Notes: a model not told the origin generated them from the letters alone. A stretch of DNA of 64,000 nt from Tetrahymena thermophila SB210 (GCF_000189635.1 NW_002476212.1:868001-932000); one strand, 5' to 3'. Counted from the stretch's first letter, positions 1 to 14,554 are shown. Translations and numbers: made by a program.

Positions 1-83
1 AGTAAAGAAAAAAGTAACTAGAAGATTAGCAAGAATAACAAAGATAGTATGAATTATAATTAATTCAATAGAGAAATAATAAG

Positions 84-3000
84 ATGACAACTCCTCTAAA
101 TTCTTATTACATTCCTCAATAATAATAGTAGCCTGGATATTAATCTTATCAACCTTATATGAATCAATAATAACAATAAAGCTTTTAATATCCTACTATG
201 GCTTATAACCATTATGATTACTCCATGCAAAATTCAGCAATTTTCTAGTAATCGTAATACTATAGTCAATATTATTACAATTAGCATTAAGGGTATCCCT
301 ATAACATGCAATATCCAACGCAATACGCTAATTCATCTAACGTACCATATTCTACTCCTTAATACCCTCCAAATACCTACTACAATTACTCTTAATAATA
401 ACCTTCCAATCAATAGTAACAGTAACAATAACCTTTAGTATAAGACTAAAAGGTAAGTTAAGAAATATCTCAATTAAATCCTTCTAATAAAAATGAATCC
501 TTAACAGATTAAACTACTATAATAGAAAAAATATATTCTTAGGCTTAGAACATCAATTATCTCAAGTAATTTTCATAATTAATTATTAAAAATGTTTAAT
601 AATGTAACTTAAATAAAGGTACAATCTTGTTGATGAAATGTATGATTCATTACTTTATCTAGGAGATATGAACTTTTCTTTAGCAGTTGCTGAGCAAATT
701 TATTCAAAAGTTAAAATAAACGTATCAGAATTTTAAAATATTTAAGCTGCCCATTACTATAGCAACAAAAAGAATATGCTAGTCGTTGAACTAATTGAGT
801 ATATATTTTAAGTTTTCAACAGCTCAAAACCTCGTCTAAATGAAGCTTTTGCTTCAATAAATGGTTAAATAGAAAAAATAGGAAACAAAGTAATAAATTT
901 TTTGATAATTTTTAAATTTTAAATTTTATATAAAATAAAAAATTAGTTTTCTTAGGAAGTCCTTTTGTTTAAGCCAGCAAGCACTGAGATAAATTTGGAG
1001 CAAAAAATTGCAAAAAAGGGCCTTCTTGAATAAAGAGAAAATTATAGCTTGATTGCTGAAGGAGAATTCGTTATGCTCACTTCTTTATATCAATCAAACA
1101 ATAACGATCACGGAAATTTGTACTCTGATTTGAGATCTGCTTAAAGCAAATAATATTTAATATAATTCTTAAATAATATAGCTAGCAGCTTAAATATATA
1201 ACCTCCTGTAAATAATATTATAATAATTATTATCATTTTAATTAGTTAAAATTTTCAATCAATAGGATGTTAGAGCTTTTTATAACAAAATATCAGAAAA
1301 TGGATAGCCAATAGAATTTGCAATGATTGGATATGTAAGAGAAATAAGTAAAGAAAGTGCAATTAAATTGTTTATCTTACCTACTCCATAGCAAAGCAGA
1401 GCAGTTAGTGATTCTTATCGCATATGGAAAATAACAAAACTAGTGAACAAAACAACTTATGATCGTACTTGTGAAGCATTGCTTAAATTTGTTAGCACTA
1501 AATCTGTATCAGAACCAATTATGAATATCATACTTACCCCACCTTTGTGCGATAAATAAAAAATTCAAGAGATGTCAGAAAAGATTGTATTTACACCTTC
1601 AAAAAATACTCTATTTAATCCTACATTAAATCACTCTCAATAAACTGCTCTGTAATTTGCTACAACTAGAGCTTTAACATTAATTTAAGGTCCTCCTGGA
1701 ACAGGAAAAACTACTACAGCAGTACATATAGTCTAAGAGTGGTGCAGATAATCTTCAGACCCTGTGCTAGCTTGTGCTGATTCTAATATAGCAGTTGATA
1801 TTTTACATAAAGAATTTATCAAATCAGGTATTCGTGCATGCAGGTAAATATGAATCTACATTTCTTCTTTAATCTAAACTATTTAACAACATAATAATTT
1901 TATTAACTCAAAGCCATTGCATTTGAACATTATTTTAGCTTTTATTAATTTATTTAAATTTTTATTTCTTAGAATTGGCCCTGGAAGTGAATCGAAAAAT
2001 GAGTTGATGCAAGATCCTAAGTATAGGACTTATATTGAATCATTTAAAAAGTAATAATAAGGAAAAAATCCAATCAGTGCAAAATTTATGTTTATGAAAA
2101 AGCTAATTTCAGAATCTTAGGTAAATATTTTAATAAAAATGTAAAATTTATTTTCAACCTTACAAAATTAAGGTTGTATGTGCCACTAATGTTGGATCTA
2201 TGTCTGAGTATTTAAAAGAACAAAATTTTACCAGGGTAATAATAGACGAAGCTACTTAAGCCACAGAAATGTCTACAATAATACCTCTTATCAATAAAGC
2301 TTAGCAAGTGGTATTAATAGGTAACCACAAATAAATTTTAAATAGTTGAACCTATCTTAATAACAATTCTCTAATATATAGGTGATCATAAATAGCTTCC
2401 CCCAACTGTTCTCAGCTCTTTAGCTTAGAGTAAAGGTATGACTATAAGTTTGTTCGAGAGACTTGTTAAGCAAGGAATTTAACCTAAAATGCTTATGAGA
2501 TAATACAGAATGCATTCTACTATAGCTTTATTCCCTTCTCACTAATTCTACAATAACTTATTAGAAAACGGAGTTAGTGATTAACAAAGACTTCCAATTG
2601 AGGGCTTTATTTGGCCTAATAAACTTCTTAGAGTAGCTTTTATAAATATCAACGGAGAAGAAAGAGTATGTCAATCATCTGTTTTAAACTACTAGTAAAT
2701 TTTAAAAAAAATAAACACAATAACATAAAATAAATATTTATAGAGAAGTGCAAGTTGTAACAGAAATCATAGTTGATGTTCTTAAAACTAAAAAAACATC
2801 TTTACAGTAAATTGGAGTTATAACTCCTTACGATGCTCAAAAGAGGAGGATAAAGAATGAAATAAGCAATTTATAAAGGGTAATTTTTTATTGAAATGTT
2901 ATTTATTTATTTAATAAATTTTATTTTCTTATTAAAATCACATAAAAAGATTAATCCTTAAGTATTTGGTCAAAACTATCAAAATGATTTCAAACAGAAC

Positions 3001-3496
3001 AAATACCAAAATAACACAATCGAAGTAGATACTATAGATGGATACTAGGTTTAATATTTCATAAAATATAATAAATTAATGTTTAAATTTGCTAATAAAT
3101 AGGGAATGGAGAAGGATTTAATTATTATTAGTACAGTAAGATCAAACAATAAAGTAAAATTAATTTAAAAATGTTTATTTCATTTAAATTTAATATTTAT
3201 AAAAGTGCTCAATTGGATTTTTGAAAGATCCAAGACGAATGAACGTAGCATTAACTAGAGCTAAAAGAGGGTTAATTATAGTAGGTAAATCACTAATAAT
3301 AAATACATAAGTATGGAATATTTAAATCACTAAAATATTAATTTATTAATTAGGTAACTTAAACACACTTTAGAAAGACTCAAATTGGAGAGATTTCATA
3401 ACATGGGTAAATGCAAACAAAGCAGTTATTTAATACGGAGTGAACAACATAGCCCAGAATATGAACAAAATGGCATTATCAAACAATTAATCTTGA
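84..3496 (+). CDS. UPF1-like superfamily 1 RNA helicase, multi-exon
   Basis: Probable ATP-dependent RNA helicase of the UPF1/SMG2 group, expected to act on cytoplasmic mRNA. Read with the ciliate code from ATG at 84 to TGA at 3494. Residues 1 to about 125 are rich in Gln, Tyr, Pro and Asn. After a middle region comes Walker [11 protein letters not shown] (about 1690-1720), the DEAA-type Walker B IIDEATQATE (about 2240), GDHKQLPPT (about 2385), the UPF1-like [12 protein letters not shown] (about 2500), a QG/EKD motif (about 3040-3120) and [16 protein letters not shown] (about 3215-3270). About ten short GT..AG introns interrupt it; the first is 566-618. I did not see the Cys/His-rich domain of canonical UPF1, so it may be a UPF1-like paralogue rather than UPF1 itself. 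The helicase assignment is firm; the exact orthology and some intron borders are not. Confidence 0.85.
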
Positions 3497-5520
3497 AAGA
3501 GCAACCCAAACAAGCAAATAAAAATACACATAAACTATACAAAAAAAATATATTACTTACTTACTTACTTACTCTTCATCAGAAAAGAAATTTTCCCAAA
3601 CCATTTCTTAATTTATTTAATGGAGAAGAATCAAAAAGGAAACTCTTTTGTATTATTTTTTTTTAGTTATTTATTATGCTATGCATTTCTTGCAATAACC
3701 TATTAGTGCAAGAGCTGTACCTGCAAATAAATAAATAAATTATTGTATAGTATTTGAGCTCTAAAGAACTAAATTAAAGATGAAAGAAAGAAAAGTTATC
3801 AAAAAAAATAACACAACAGAGTTTGCTTATGAAAATTAAAATATGATTTATTAATTAAAAATAATTTGATTAATAAATATTTTTATATTTGAACTATTTA
3901 CTTATTTATTTTTTTATTTTAAAGTAATGTACAATCAAGGGGAGAGACTCTATAGTATCTATATATCTTCTAATTAATATAATTAGTTGATTATAAAGAC
4001 TCTCTCCCTTTGTTTTCATTTAAATATCACTAATTATTTTCAAATTAAAATAAATCAAAAATCTTTCTTCTTAAAAAAGTAGGACCAAAAAGCAAGAAAG
4101 AAAGTCTTTCACTTTTATTTCATTCAAATATAAATCTAATTCACACAATACCAGAAAACAAACTAATTTAGAAAATCGTCTCTTCTTCAAATATTCAATA
4201 AGCAAAATTACACAATCACTCAACCTTACTCTATTCTACTCCACTCCTACTTACTTACTTACTTACATACATTCATATAAATTCTACTTTATCATTTCTT
4301 CATTTCATTAATTTCTTTTCTGTTTTCTTTTACGTATATTAAGATTTATGAGTTTTTAGCTTTATTTATTAAATCATTAAATAAATCGTTACTTAACTTA
4401 CATGAATAAATTATTTATTTGAATTAAAATTTAAACATATTTCCTGAAATTATTTAAGATATTTATATTCCTTTTTAAAACTTTTTAAAAAAAATTAAAT
4501 TCTAATATTTTAGTTTAAAGAATAAAATCCACTTCATATTAAATTAGAAATTTCCTTTTAAAATTTAAAATAATTTTAAGTCAATTTATTTGAATTGAAT
4601 CAAATCAAAAATATCCCAAAAAAATTAAGTAAAAATATTATTTTGCACTAAAAATTACAATTTTTGTCATTAAATTATCTAAAAAATAAAGATAGTAATC
4701 TTGTCTGAATAATAAATTTACTTGCTATCTTAATTTAAATCAAAGCTTTCAGAATGACTAATTTAATTAAATATTTAATTAATAATTTTTATTAAATTTT
4801 TCTAAAATCACTTCTCTCGTTATTTTAAATGAAAACTTAAGTTTTACTATAAAATTTAATTTTTATTAATTGCTAATTTAATTTGGTAATCCATTCATAC
4901 AATACTAAAATGTGAGATATGAGTTAATGCTTTAGAAAAAAAAAATTTTAAATATCTTTTTAATAAAATATAGATTATTTGCTTGCTTTTGAAAATGTTT
5001 ATTTATAAGAATATGCTAATATATATTTATTTTATTATATAAATGATAATTTTTATAAATGTTTTATTTTTGTGCATTAACTTTCTTTTGTTATAAACTC
5101 CTTTATATTGATAAATATTATTTTAATATGCGCTATTTTATTTAATTGGCTATTAATTGAGTTAACTTTTTATTTTGTAAACTTTCTATTTTCTATAATA
5201 AAATGAGCAAGCACATAATAAGTTATTTATTGAAAAATATATTTTAAACGAATAGAATAATATTTTATAATTTTTGGAAATTGCATTTTTTAACAAAAAA
5301 CTAAATATATATGTGATATTATTTATTGGCTGCTAAAAACACTAAATATTTATGCAAAAAATATAATTAATTCTGTATTAAGATTTATTAAGGGTATCAC
5401 TTACTTATGTAAAAACAAAACTGAACAATAATTAATTATATCAATAGAGTTTCATTTAAAGAGTTAAAAAATATACAAAAAGTAAAATTCTCAAACAAAA
5501 AGAGTTTTTCAAGCATTAAA
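3497..5520. other. gene-free AT-rich spacer
   Basis: No convincing ciliate-code reading frame was found on either strand. The stretch holds the 3' untranslated region of the helicase gene, a TTAC tetranucleotide tract near 4250-4265, and the inverted repeat listed separately at 3936-4012. The last few hundred bases are presumably the promoter region of the gene starting at 5521. Confidence 0.5.
3936..4012. repeat. imperfect inverted repeat (potential hairpin)
   Basis: The left arm (3936-3954) contains GGGAGAGA and the right arm (3992-4012) contains TCTCTCCC. The arms pair over about 19 bp with one or two mismatches or bulges, and the loop is about 37 nt and AT-only in character. It stands out because the surrounding DNA is almost pure A+T. 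It could be a hairpin RNA, a transcript-end structure or a mobile-element remnant; the sequence alone does not decide. Confidence 0.55.
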
Positions 5521-8452
5521 ATGTTTCCTTGGCTCAAACCTGAAAATGAAAATTACGGATAGAATTTGAAATAAAAAGCAGAATATAGATAGAATGATGG
5601 CCTAGGAAATTATGCAAGATATGCGAATAGATAAAATTAATCAGAATAGGATTTGCTGAGAGCTCAAAAAAATTAACTTGCAAGATAAGAGTCTACAGAA
5701 GAAAGAAGAAATGATGAAAAGGAGGTAAATGCTTATAATCACTCAAGAAGTGAAAATAAGCTGAACTAAGAAAAATATAATCCATTCTATGACAACTAAT
5801 TGTCTCATAACTTAAAATTAAATAGTAGATCTGGGCGGACTCGTTTTGATGGAAGGAACTCATAAACTCCAAAAAGTCCTAAAGAAAATGTATTAGCCTT
5901 TGATTAAGATTATAAACATTAAGTAATAGAAAAGAATAAATAAGATTACAAAAATTATTACAGGGACAATGTTAGTGAATTTTAAAAAAAGTAATAAGGA
6001 GCTTCAATAAAATCATTAGAAGATAAGAAATCAATATTATAATTTTAGTATGGCAAAGATAATACTGGATTGCATTAAAGGATGTCTGAAAATGCCAGAA
6101 CATCTGTTTCACCTTAATAAAAATAAAAGGATTATGCCGAAACGTTAAAAAAGCAAGTAAATTTAATTAATTTATGAAAGCTTTTAATGAGATTTGTGTT
6201 TATCTTTTTAGTTTTTCAAGTCTTTCAAATTATTGTAATTATTTAATTCCTACTTAAAATATTTTGGTAAAGTACTGAAGAATTAAAAATAGCATTAAAT
6301 CATTCATTTATTTATGAAAAAAGTAACTAAAATAATTGTTTATAATAATTATCTAGATTGAAGAAAAGAAAGAATATGAAAAGAATAGACAGAGAAAAGA
6401 AAATGAGTTAGATTTTTAAAATAATAACTTTTATTATGGAGATTATTAATAAAGACAATCTCCTAACAAATTTTAATAATAATAATAATTAGCATAAAAT
6501 TACTAAAACTAAGCAATAGAAAGTAAGAAATAATAGAATAGGAAAAATGTAGGATTTGAAGACTAAAAAAATGATAACTATGATAAATAAAACTATAAGA
6601 GCGAAGTAGATTATGAAGCTTTAGCAAGAGCTAATAATTATAGAGAGTCTTATAATTCACCTCAAGAAACTAGCAAAGCTAGAAGATAGTCAAATGGTGA
6701 TAACTAAATTTACAGAAACGAGCAATATGAGGAATAACCTCAAAACATGCAAGAAAATAGGAGATAAAGCAAGTAGAAGGCCAATTTCGAAAATGATTAA
6801 AGAATTAATAATAAAAGAAAGTGGGATGACGAAGAATAGAAAAATATAATTGGACAAATTTATGATAATGAATCTAGAGAATAATAACTTAAAAAGTAAA
6901 GAGAATATCAGTATTATAAATAATTAGAGGAGGAAATCGCTTTAAAAAAAGGTAGAAGAGTTAGTAACTAAGCTTCAAGAAATTAGAATGAGAAATCAAT
7001 GCTAGATTAATTAGGTGAGAACTATAATCGCTAACTCGAATTGTAACAACTCCACAAGGCTGAAGTAGCAAATGAGTTATAATAGTAAATTAAAGAAAAG
7101 AAGAGATTGTAGAGAATTGAGAAGGAAAAACAAGATCTACTAGATAGATAATATGAGGAAAAGGTAAAAGCATAGTTGAACGAGCTTAAAGCAAAATATG
7201 AAATAGAAAAAGAAGGAAAACAACATGAGATTAAATCGCTTAGAAAAAATTTAGAGAAAAAAAAGTAGGAATAACTTTAAAAGCAGGGAGAAATGGTGCT
7301 TTCTAAATCCAAATCTCCTCCTAAAAACAAAGTTGAGGTGAATGATCTATTCCACTTTACATTTTTTATTTTTACAAAATATTTTATGATTTGTTTGTTT
7401 TCTTATTTATTTTTTTATATCAAAATATTTTTTAATAGAATTCTCCAAGAGTATAAAATAAATATGATGAGAGTTTTTCGCACAATTAATATTCTGACAA
7501 AAACCTGGATAATTACCCTTTAGAACGTAATTCAGTATAACAAGAAGAAGATAATATGTAATATGGCAGAAATAAATTTAATGATATTACTGAAGAGCAT
7601 GAAAAGAAAAAAGCTCATGATATTCATTAATAAGCAAGAGATATAAGGTAATAAAAGAGACATGAAGATAGAGAAAAATTAAGAGACTCATTATTTGATA
7701 AGCAAAGTTAATATTACTAGAGTATGGAAGTGAATAAAGAGTGGAATCCACCTTAGTTTTGGTAATATAAAGAAAGGAAGAACATGGAAGAGCTAACAAA
7801 GCTTAAAGAGTAGTTAGATATGTAAACAAGCCTACTATAAAATGAAGTTACTAAAATAAAGCAAGATGCTTAAATAGCTAGTGAAATGAAGAGTTAAGCA
7901 TTTATTGATTTAGAAAATCTAAAAGACTCTCTAAAAAGATAAAATATGATTGAGAATATAAAGTTGAAAGAGTTAAAGCAAAATCTTGGTAGTTTAGGTT
8001 ACGTTTAAAATGAATTTCTCCCTTCCTCATCTTAATTGTAAGGTTAGTATGCTAGTGGTAATCAGAACTATGCTGCTAACAATATTTTTTAGAATCAATA
8101 ACAATTAAATTAGGGGTCAACGAGAAATATAAACTACAATTAATTAAACCAATCTGCATTTTCATAAAATTTTAATAATTCACAATTAGGATTAAGCAAT
8201 CTTTATGGTAATAACAGCTTTAATAATAATTTGAGCACAAATAAATACGGATTATAGCAAACTGACATTCTAGATAAATTAGTTTCATCAAATGTTAATG
8301 TATACAAATTTGAAGGTTCAAAAATCAACAATAAGCCAACTACTCTAGACTTCAAGCTAGAAAAGAGATTGAATAATGTGAATTTAAATAAGGCGGAAAT
8401 ATAGCTCTTAGAAGTGGATAATTTATTGAACAATCTCAGAAATGGCCTTTGA
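5521..8452 (+). CDS. coiled-coil protein, CSPP1/CCDC66-like
   Basis: Predicted 876-residue protein from three exons (introns 6157-6356 and 7338-7438; the phases close exactly). It is highly charged and Gln/Asn-rich. It contains the phrase YAETLKKQIEEKK at the first exon junction and a long coiled coil at about 6990-7290 with another LQQQIKEKK phrase. Such Leu-x-x-Gln-Ile-x-Glu-Lys phrases recall CSPP1/CCDC66 proteins of centrosomes, basal bodies and ciliary axonemes. The C-terminal third is Asn/Gln/Ser-rich. The start is the first ATG after an AT-rich leader. Coiled-coil character is seen directly; the basal-body or ciliary role is inference from weak motif likeness. Confidence 0.7.
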
Positions 8453-9435
8453 GTTTGTATTTAACGAATTTAAATTATTGCTACAGTAAAATACGAAAAT
8501 TTGTAAAAGAAAGCTCAAAAATACATCAATTTTTCTAATTATTAAAAATTTAAATTTTAATTAATTAAATACGAATAATAAGATTTATTTATTTAATATA
8601 AATGTACATTGCTTTTAAATTATTAAACCATACTGAAGTGTTCATCTTGAGGTATCTGTTAGTTTTTTTTTCATAAAATTAATATCAACACTTACTTAAT
8701 TAGTGATATTTTGAGGCTTATTTAGTAATTTAATTATATGTTTTTATTCATCAAGTAAAATAAAATTTAATTTCTTTTAGAAATTTAATAAATTATGAAA
8801 CATAAAAATGCAATTTCACTTTTTCTTTATTTTGGCTTTATTTTCATTTTTTTAAAACTAAAAAAATGAATTTTTTGATATAATTTTACAAGAAAACATT
8901 TTTTAATTAGTTTTTAAATTTTATTTGACTGAAGAAGATAAAAAAATATTTAAGAAAATGTAATTTTATAAAAAAATAACTAAGAAAGATGAATTTTTAT
9001 TAAAAATAACTATGACAATTTAAATTTGTTGGAATAATAAATAAATAAATCAATTTAGGTAATTTTAACAGCTATAACTCTAATTATTTTTTAGATGATA
9101 TTTAAAATGAGTATTTGAAAATTTTAAAAAGATTATTTATATATTGCTTGCTTATTTAATTTTATGTGTGTGTGTGAGCTGATTAATTATAAAAAGAGTT
9201 TATAAAAAGTATTGACTTCTCATTTAAATAATAAATCTGTATTAAATTTAAAAGACTACTAGCTTTTATCTTATCTTCTATTAAACAAAAATAAGTGATA
9301 TTTTCACATAAAAAGAGGTAAATTAGACTAACTAAAAGCTTAGGTGAAAATAAAACATCAACCAAATTTTCATAATACTTATAAAAATCAAGTTCAAAAT
9401 AGCCACTTACAGATTAAAGTATAGTAAAAATATAA
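8453..9435. other. gene-free AT-rich spacer
   Basis: I see no coding sequence or structured RNA. Short frames here are low-complexity A/T runs. It is the spacer between two genes on the same strand and probably contains the 3' untranslated region of one and the promoter of the next. Confidence 0.45.
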
Positions 9436-12400
9436 ATGTCTCGAAATAACTTAAAGGTTCAATTACAATAGCTTTAAGATAAATAAACAATGATGTTAAA
9501 AAATGATAGTACTATCAAAAGTGAACTTATTAAATCAAATTAGAAGGAACTTTTAATGAAGGGATAGGCAATTTAAATTAAAAATAAAGAGAATATGCAT
9601 TCTTAGCTATACTTATAAGCTTCAACAAAAGAGTCAAGTTAACTATTATAGAAAAAAAATTCATAGAATGAGCAAACAATTCATTCTGATATTTTTAACA
9701 CAAGCAACAATAGCAAAGTAAATAAAAATCAAGCTTAAATACATTCTTTCATAATACATTTTAACAAATAGATTTAAGGAGTGCTAGCATTAAAGTTCTC
9801 TAATACCTATACTCAGCCTTTGTAAGCAAGAGGAGAGATTTAATCAACTGTTTCTGATGTTTACACTTTAGAGAGTATTGAAACACTGAATACGAACAGA
9901 TCAAACAATAACTACAACTAAAAAATGTAATAAATTTAAAAAAAAATAAACTAAAAATATTTAATATGCTATTTATAGAGTAATTGGGGAAGACAACAAA
10001 ATTCACAGTTAGCATATTTCTCTATAAAATGATAGAAATTTAGTTTAGTAGAGTAAATTTATATTAAATAAAAAAATTAATAATTTAGGCTTTATATTTG
10101 AATTAGATAGAAGATATTCAATTAATAGTAACAGCTCTTTTTAGCAGCACAAATAACAAAACGAATACAAGACCATTTAAAATAAGATGTACAATAACTA
10201 TGCATTGAAAATTGAGAGCTCAGAAGAAAGAATTTTGAATGCGTGCTAACTAAACTTTGATGATAGATTGAGTTCTCAGTAAAATGAAGAATAAGACCCT
10301 TCAATTTATAATTATAATGATGCAAATAATGCTAATACAAAAACAACTCATAGAAATTAATCTTAAGATTCTACTTTTAATAATAATGCATGCAATAGAA
10401 ATAGCCCATTTTATTTTACTCATAATGCTAAAGAAAATCTGAATTTTCATAAAAAAAATCTAAATTGTAATCAAGAAAATGCATAGTCTAATTTATAAAA
10501 AGGAGAATTTTTATAAAATGTTATAACAAAAAATGCTAATGATGAATTAAATTTGAAAAAGAATACTCAGAATCAACACTTAAGTAAAATTTATTTTTTA
10601 TTATTTTAAAGTTTTAAAAATTTTAATTTTAAAAGCAAACACTTTTTCAAAGTAAGAGGTCTGCAATTCGAACTTTTTTAGTATTGGTGAAAATGAGGGA
10701 GAAAGGTAAATAGTTAAGTCCACCAAAGGAATTTATCCAAAAGAATAAAAAAATAATCAATCTAAAACTGAATTAATTAACACTCTAAATTTTAACACTG
10801 AAACAGAAGATAAGAAATTCTAAGAGAATATTTTTACGACCAACTCTGATATGCCAAGTATCATTCTTCATAAAACTTTAAAAAGTGAAGCGAGTAATAT
10901 TTTTGAGAGGGGATTCACCTTAAACGATTAACCTTCGTCTAAGAATTAAATGTCCTTTATAAATGAAGTGGAAGATGAAAATACCTAAAGATCAAGAGGT
11001 ACTAATCATAAAGCATATTAAAATGGAAACGACGAATTGATCAATTAATTTAATTCCTCTTAAAGAGTATTAACTCTCAATCCTAATTAAGATATTCATG
11101 AGAATTAAAACACTTAAAATATTTATAGTAACATACCATAAAATATTTAAAATGAAGATAGCAGCTCATAACATTTTTTCTACTAAACTAACTAGCAATG
11201 TACCTTTCAAAATAATATTTATAATACCCCAACTTTGAAAGGTAGATTAACTGAAAATACAAACAATAGTTTAGATTTTTAAGAAAATAAGCAAGAGCCT
11301 TAGATTAATTAGTTTACTGTTTGTAATAATAACCCTTAGAAAAGTGATGAATACATTTAAAAGGAACCAAAAAACTTTGAATACCCTTCAATGTTTGATA
11401 GGAATTCAAAATTTTACCATGAATCAGAAGCATCTGTATGCAACGAAATGCAAGAGATATACAGTGCTAATAACGATAAACCATAGTTAAAAACTCTTAA
11501 CATTCCAAACAAGGTAAATAATCCTGCTTTGTTATCCTCCCATGCAACTGAAGATAATAATTCTTTTTTGAATTCCCACAGAAACCAAATGCCATCAAAA
11601 TTAGACAGTAATAAAGCTCAATCATTTCCATTAATTTATCTCTTAAATATTTAATATAAATTAAAAATGATTTTATTTAAATAAAAGGTGAAAGTTTTTC
11701 AGGAATAAAAAATGAATTTGCTTAGATTGAAGCTTAACAAGATAATAGACAATAAATTAAAAAGCAAAATATGCAAGAATAGGTTAAAAATACACAGAAT
11801 AACAAATAGGAATAATTTTTGCAACAATATGAAAATAAAAGACCTCATTTTTTAAGTCAAGAAATATAAATTCCAATAGTTTCCGACAATTATTTTATGA
11901 ATAAAAATAATGAATATAAAGGATAGTTAAATAATTTAACTAAGTAAAATACCTTTTCTAATGATTGCTCTGATGAAGATTAATTCACAAAGAACCTTAA
12001 TAGTCTTATTAATAATAATCAAGAAAATGAACATTTAAAAAACAATGAAAAATGTTAAATTGTCAACTACCAACCCTAAATGAAAAGAGATTCAGAGGAA
12101 TAAACTTAAAGATGCATATCTAAAAATAACATAATTCAAAACATTGAATAAAATAATTAAGTTTTTGCTGAGTATAATTAAGAGAAAATTAAAAAAATGA
12201 ACGAAGAAATAAGATAAAAATTAAAATAGATTAATCTTAACTAAACTACCTTAAATTCAACTATTTAAATTTCATAAACACCTACTACTTAAAGAGAGCA
12301 AGAGGAAAAATTATATAATTTTATCAATTCAGAATAATCTTAATTAGCAGATTAAACTTAAAGACATAGAAATCAGAGTTAAGTGAGCTTAAATTAATCA

Positions 12401-14554
12401 ATAAGTTAACATCAAGGATAACCTAATTCGTAGCAATTCCCTTAGAATTAAGGTTAAATACAACCTTCTTCTTCTTAAAAAAACAAATAAGGTTATTCTA
12501 TTCTTCCTATTTCCTATTAAATAAATCAATCATAAATTTCAAATGAATAAAGTAAGAGTTAGTCCTTTTTAAATTAAGAGAACCAAGAGAAATGTTTTAA
12601 TACTACTTGTTCTAACATTTTGTAATATCAAGATATTAACCCTAATTTAAATAAATCGGACACTAGGGTTTAAGAAGATTCATCTTCATAATCTTCAATT
12701 ATGGTTGATCATAAAAACAAGTAGCAGTAAATTCAAAGCACTCAATCAACTTTATCATCAGGTCTAAATAAAAGAAGTATGTCTAATAGCCGTTATGAAA
12801 AGTTTGAGTGTAAAGAAAATACTAATAGGACTACTCAAAATCCTTCACCAAACCGTTTTGTTTAATTAAATTAAAGTATAATACCAGAAAATAAAGATGA
12901 TAATAACATTTAAAAAGAATAAAAATAGTAAAAAACTGTCAAGCAAAATCCACCATAGTTAGATCCAAATTTGTCTTATGGTGATGATCTTTAAATTAAT
13001 CCTCTTGATGTTATTTCTCCTTAAGAAAAAATAGCTAACTGCATTAGTTTTTAGACAGGGTAGTAAGAAGATCCTCACATGTATCCTTCATTTTAGCAAC
13101 CTTCTTCTTATTATAACAATTACCCTCTGTTTGCTAACCATGATACTGAAATGGAAATTTAGAATAATAAGATTTTGGAAAATATTGATAACACTTCATC
13201 TGCAAAAAATAGCTTTTATTAATAAAAAAGTGAGTAATAAAATCATTAACTATAAAATGATTTATTTCAAGACAAAAATAATTAAAAAATATAAAACAAA
13301 AATACAATTAAAAATGCTCAGCTAAATGTGTCAAAATATTTAACAGCTGCTTAGGAAAACTTTTAAAAGAATAATAAAATAAATATCAGCAATTTGAACT
13401 ATACTAACGATGCTATACTTCCTCCTTCATGCTCTTCTAAAAATAGCACAGGGTCTAATTAAAATGCTAATCACTATAATGCTTTCTCATATAAATAATT
13501 TATAATGAATATGTAAAAAATTTTAATTTTTAAAGAATTTTCATTTTCAATAATTTTGCAATAAAATCTTATTCTTTAAAATATATTTTGACTTTTTATT
13601 AAATTAATTTTTTAAAGGAAGAAGAATCTAGATTCAAGTCTTATAAAAGAAACCACTAAGAAATAAAAGCAGAATGACTCGTTTATTAAGAAAGTGCAAA
13701 CAAATAAAAAACCTATTGCAACAGGAAATTTGTAAAATGATAAAAATTCTTAAAATAAAGATTTTGAGAAACTCAACAAATTAATTGATTAATAAATACA
13801 AAAAAATGTGATTAGACCACTTATAAAGAGATAAAGAGGTGATAAAGAAATTGTGTAAGATTAAAATAATTGTAGGAGTAAAGCTTCTTTATCTCATCAC
13901 ACTCCATCCACTCCTAAATACAATGTAAACAGCATTCCAAATTCATAAAGACCTGTACCTATAGAAATACCTTCAAATTTAGATATAAGCTTACAGCATT
14001 ACATATCTAACTAATATTCACAAAAGAATTCTACTATTTAAAGCAATAAATCTAAAAGTAAGATTTCAGCAAAAAGTACATCAGCAACTCCTAAGTAAAA
14101 CAAATAACCAGTCAATAATTAATTCCAAGCTGGAAAGCCATAGTTAAAAAATACAAATTTTATAATGAATAATAATATTTCATTCAATGGTACTCCATCT
14201 ACTTCAAAAAGTAATATTGATAGAAATCACTCTTTCTGTATACCTAAAGATAGATCTCTAAGTAATAATAAAAGAGATAGTTTAAATAATAAAAGAAATA
14301 CCTCTTCGAAATCGCCAGTATCTAGAGTAGCTTGTTTTTCTAATGGTAAAATTTTTAAAAATTTTATATTATATAAAAATGTTTAATTAATAGTAAATAC
14401 AAACTAAAATTTAATGATTCATGAAGATATTGGGTTTAACAATGACAATATATTAAATTTTGGTCTTCAGACAGGATTTTATACAAATAAAAATTAAAAT
14501 TTGATGAAAAGAGACCAATCCCTAAGCTTTATAAAGCACTCTTCTAAGAAGTGA
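9436..14554 (+). CDS. large Asn/Gln/Ser-rich low-complexity protein, function unknown
   Basis: Predicted 1593-residue protein from six exons. The introns are 9927-9978, 10584-10635, 11608-11687, 13513-13617 and 14346-14393, and their removal leaves exactly 1594 codons. Composition is dominated by Asn, Gln, Ser, Lys and Glu with no globular domain I can recognise, no signal peptide and no membrane segment. The C-terminal part (after 13618) is more basic and Ser/Pro-rich, with SPVSR-like sites that could be phosphorylated. The first intron sits in an A-rich run and looks like a frameshift until spliced. The coding call rests on a TGA-free frame over 5 kb under the ciliate code. I do not recognise the family. 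Confidence 0.75.

Noticed and set aside
9927-9978. Apparent single-base frameshift in an A9 run (9938-9946)
   Set aside because: A GT..AG intron of 52 nt covers the run, and removing it rejoins the two frames; the whole gene then totals exactly 1594 codons.
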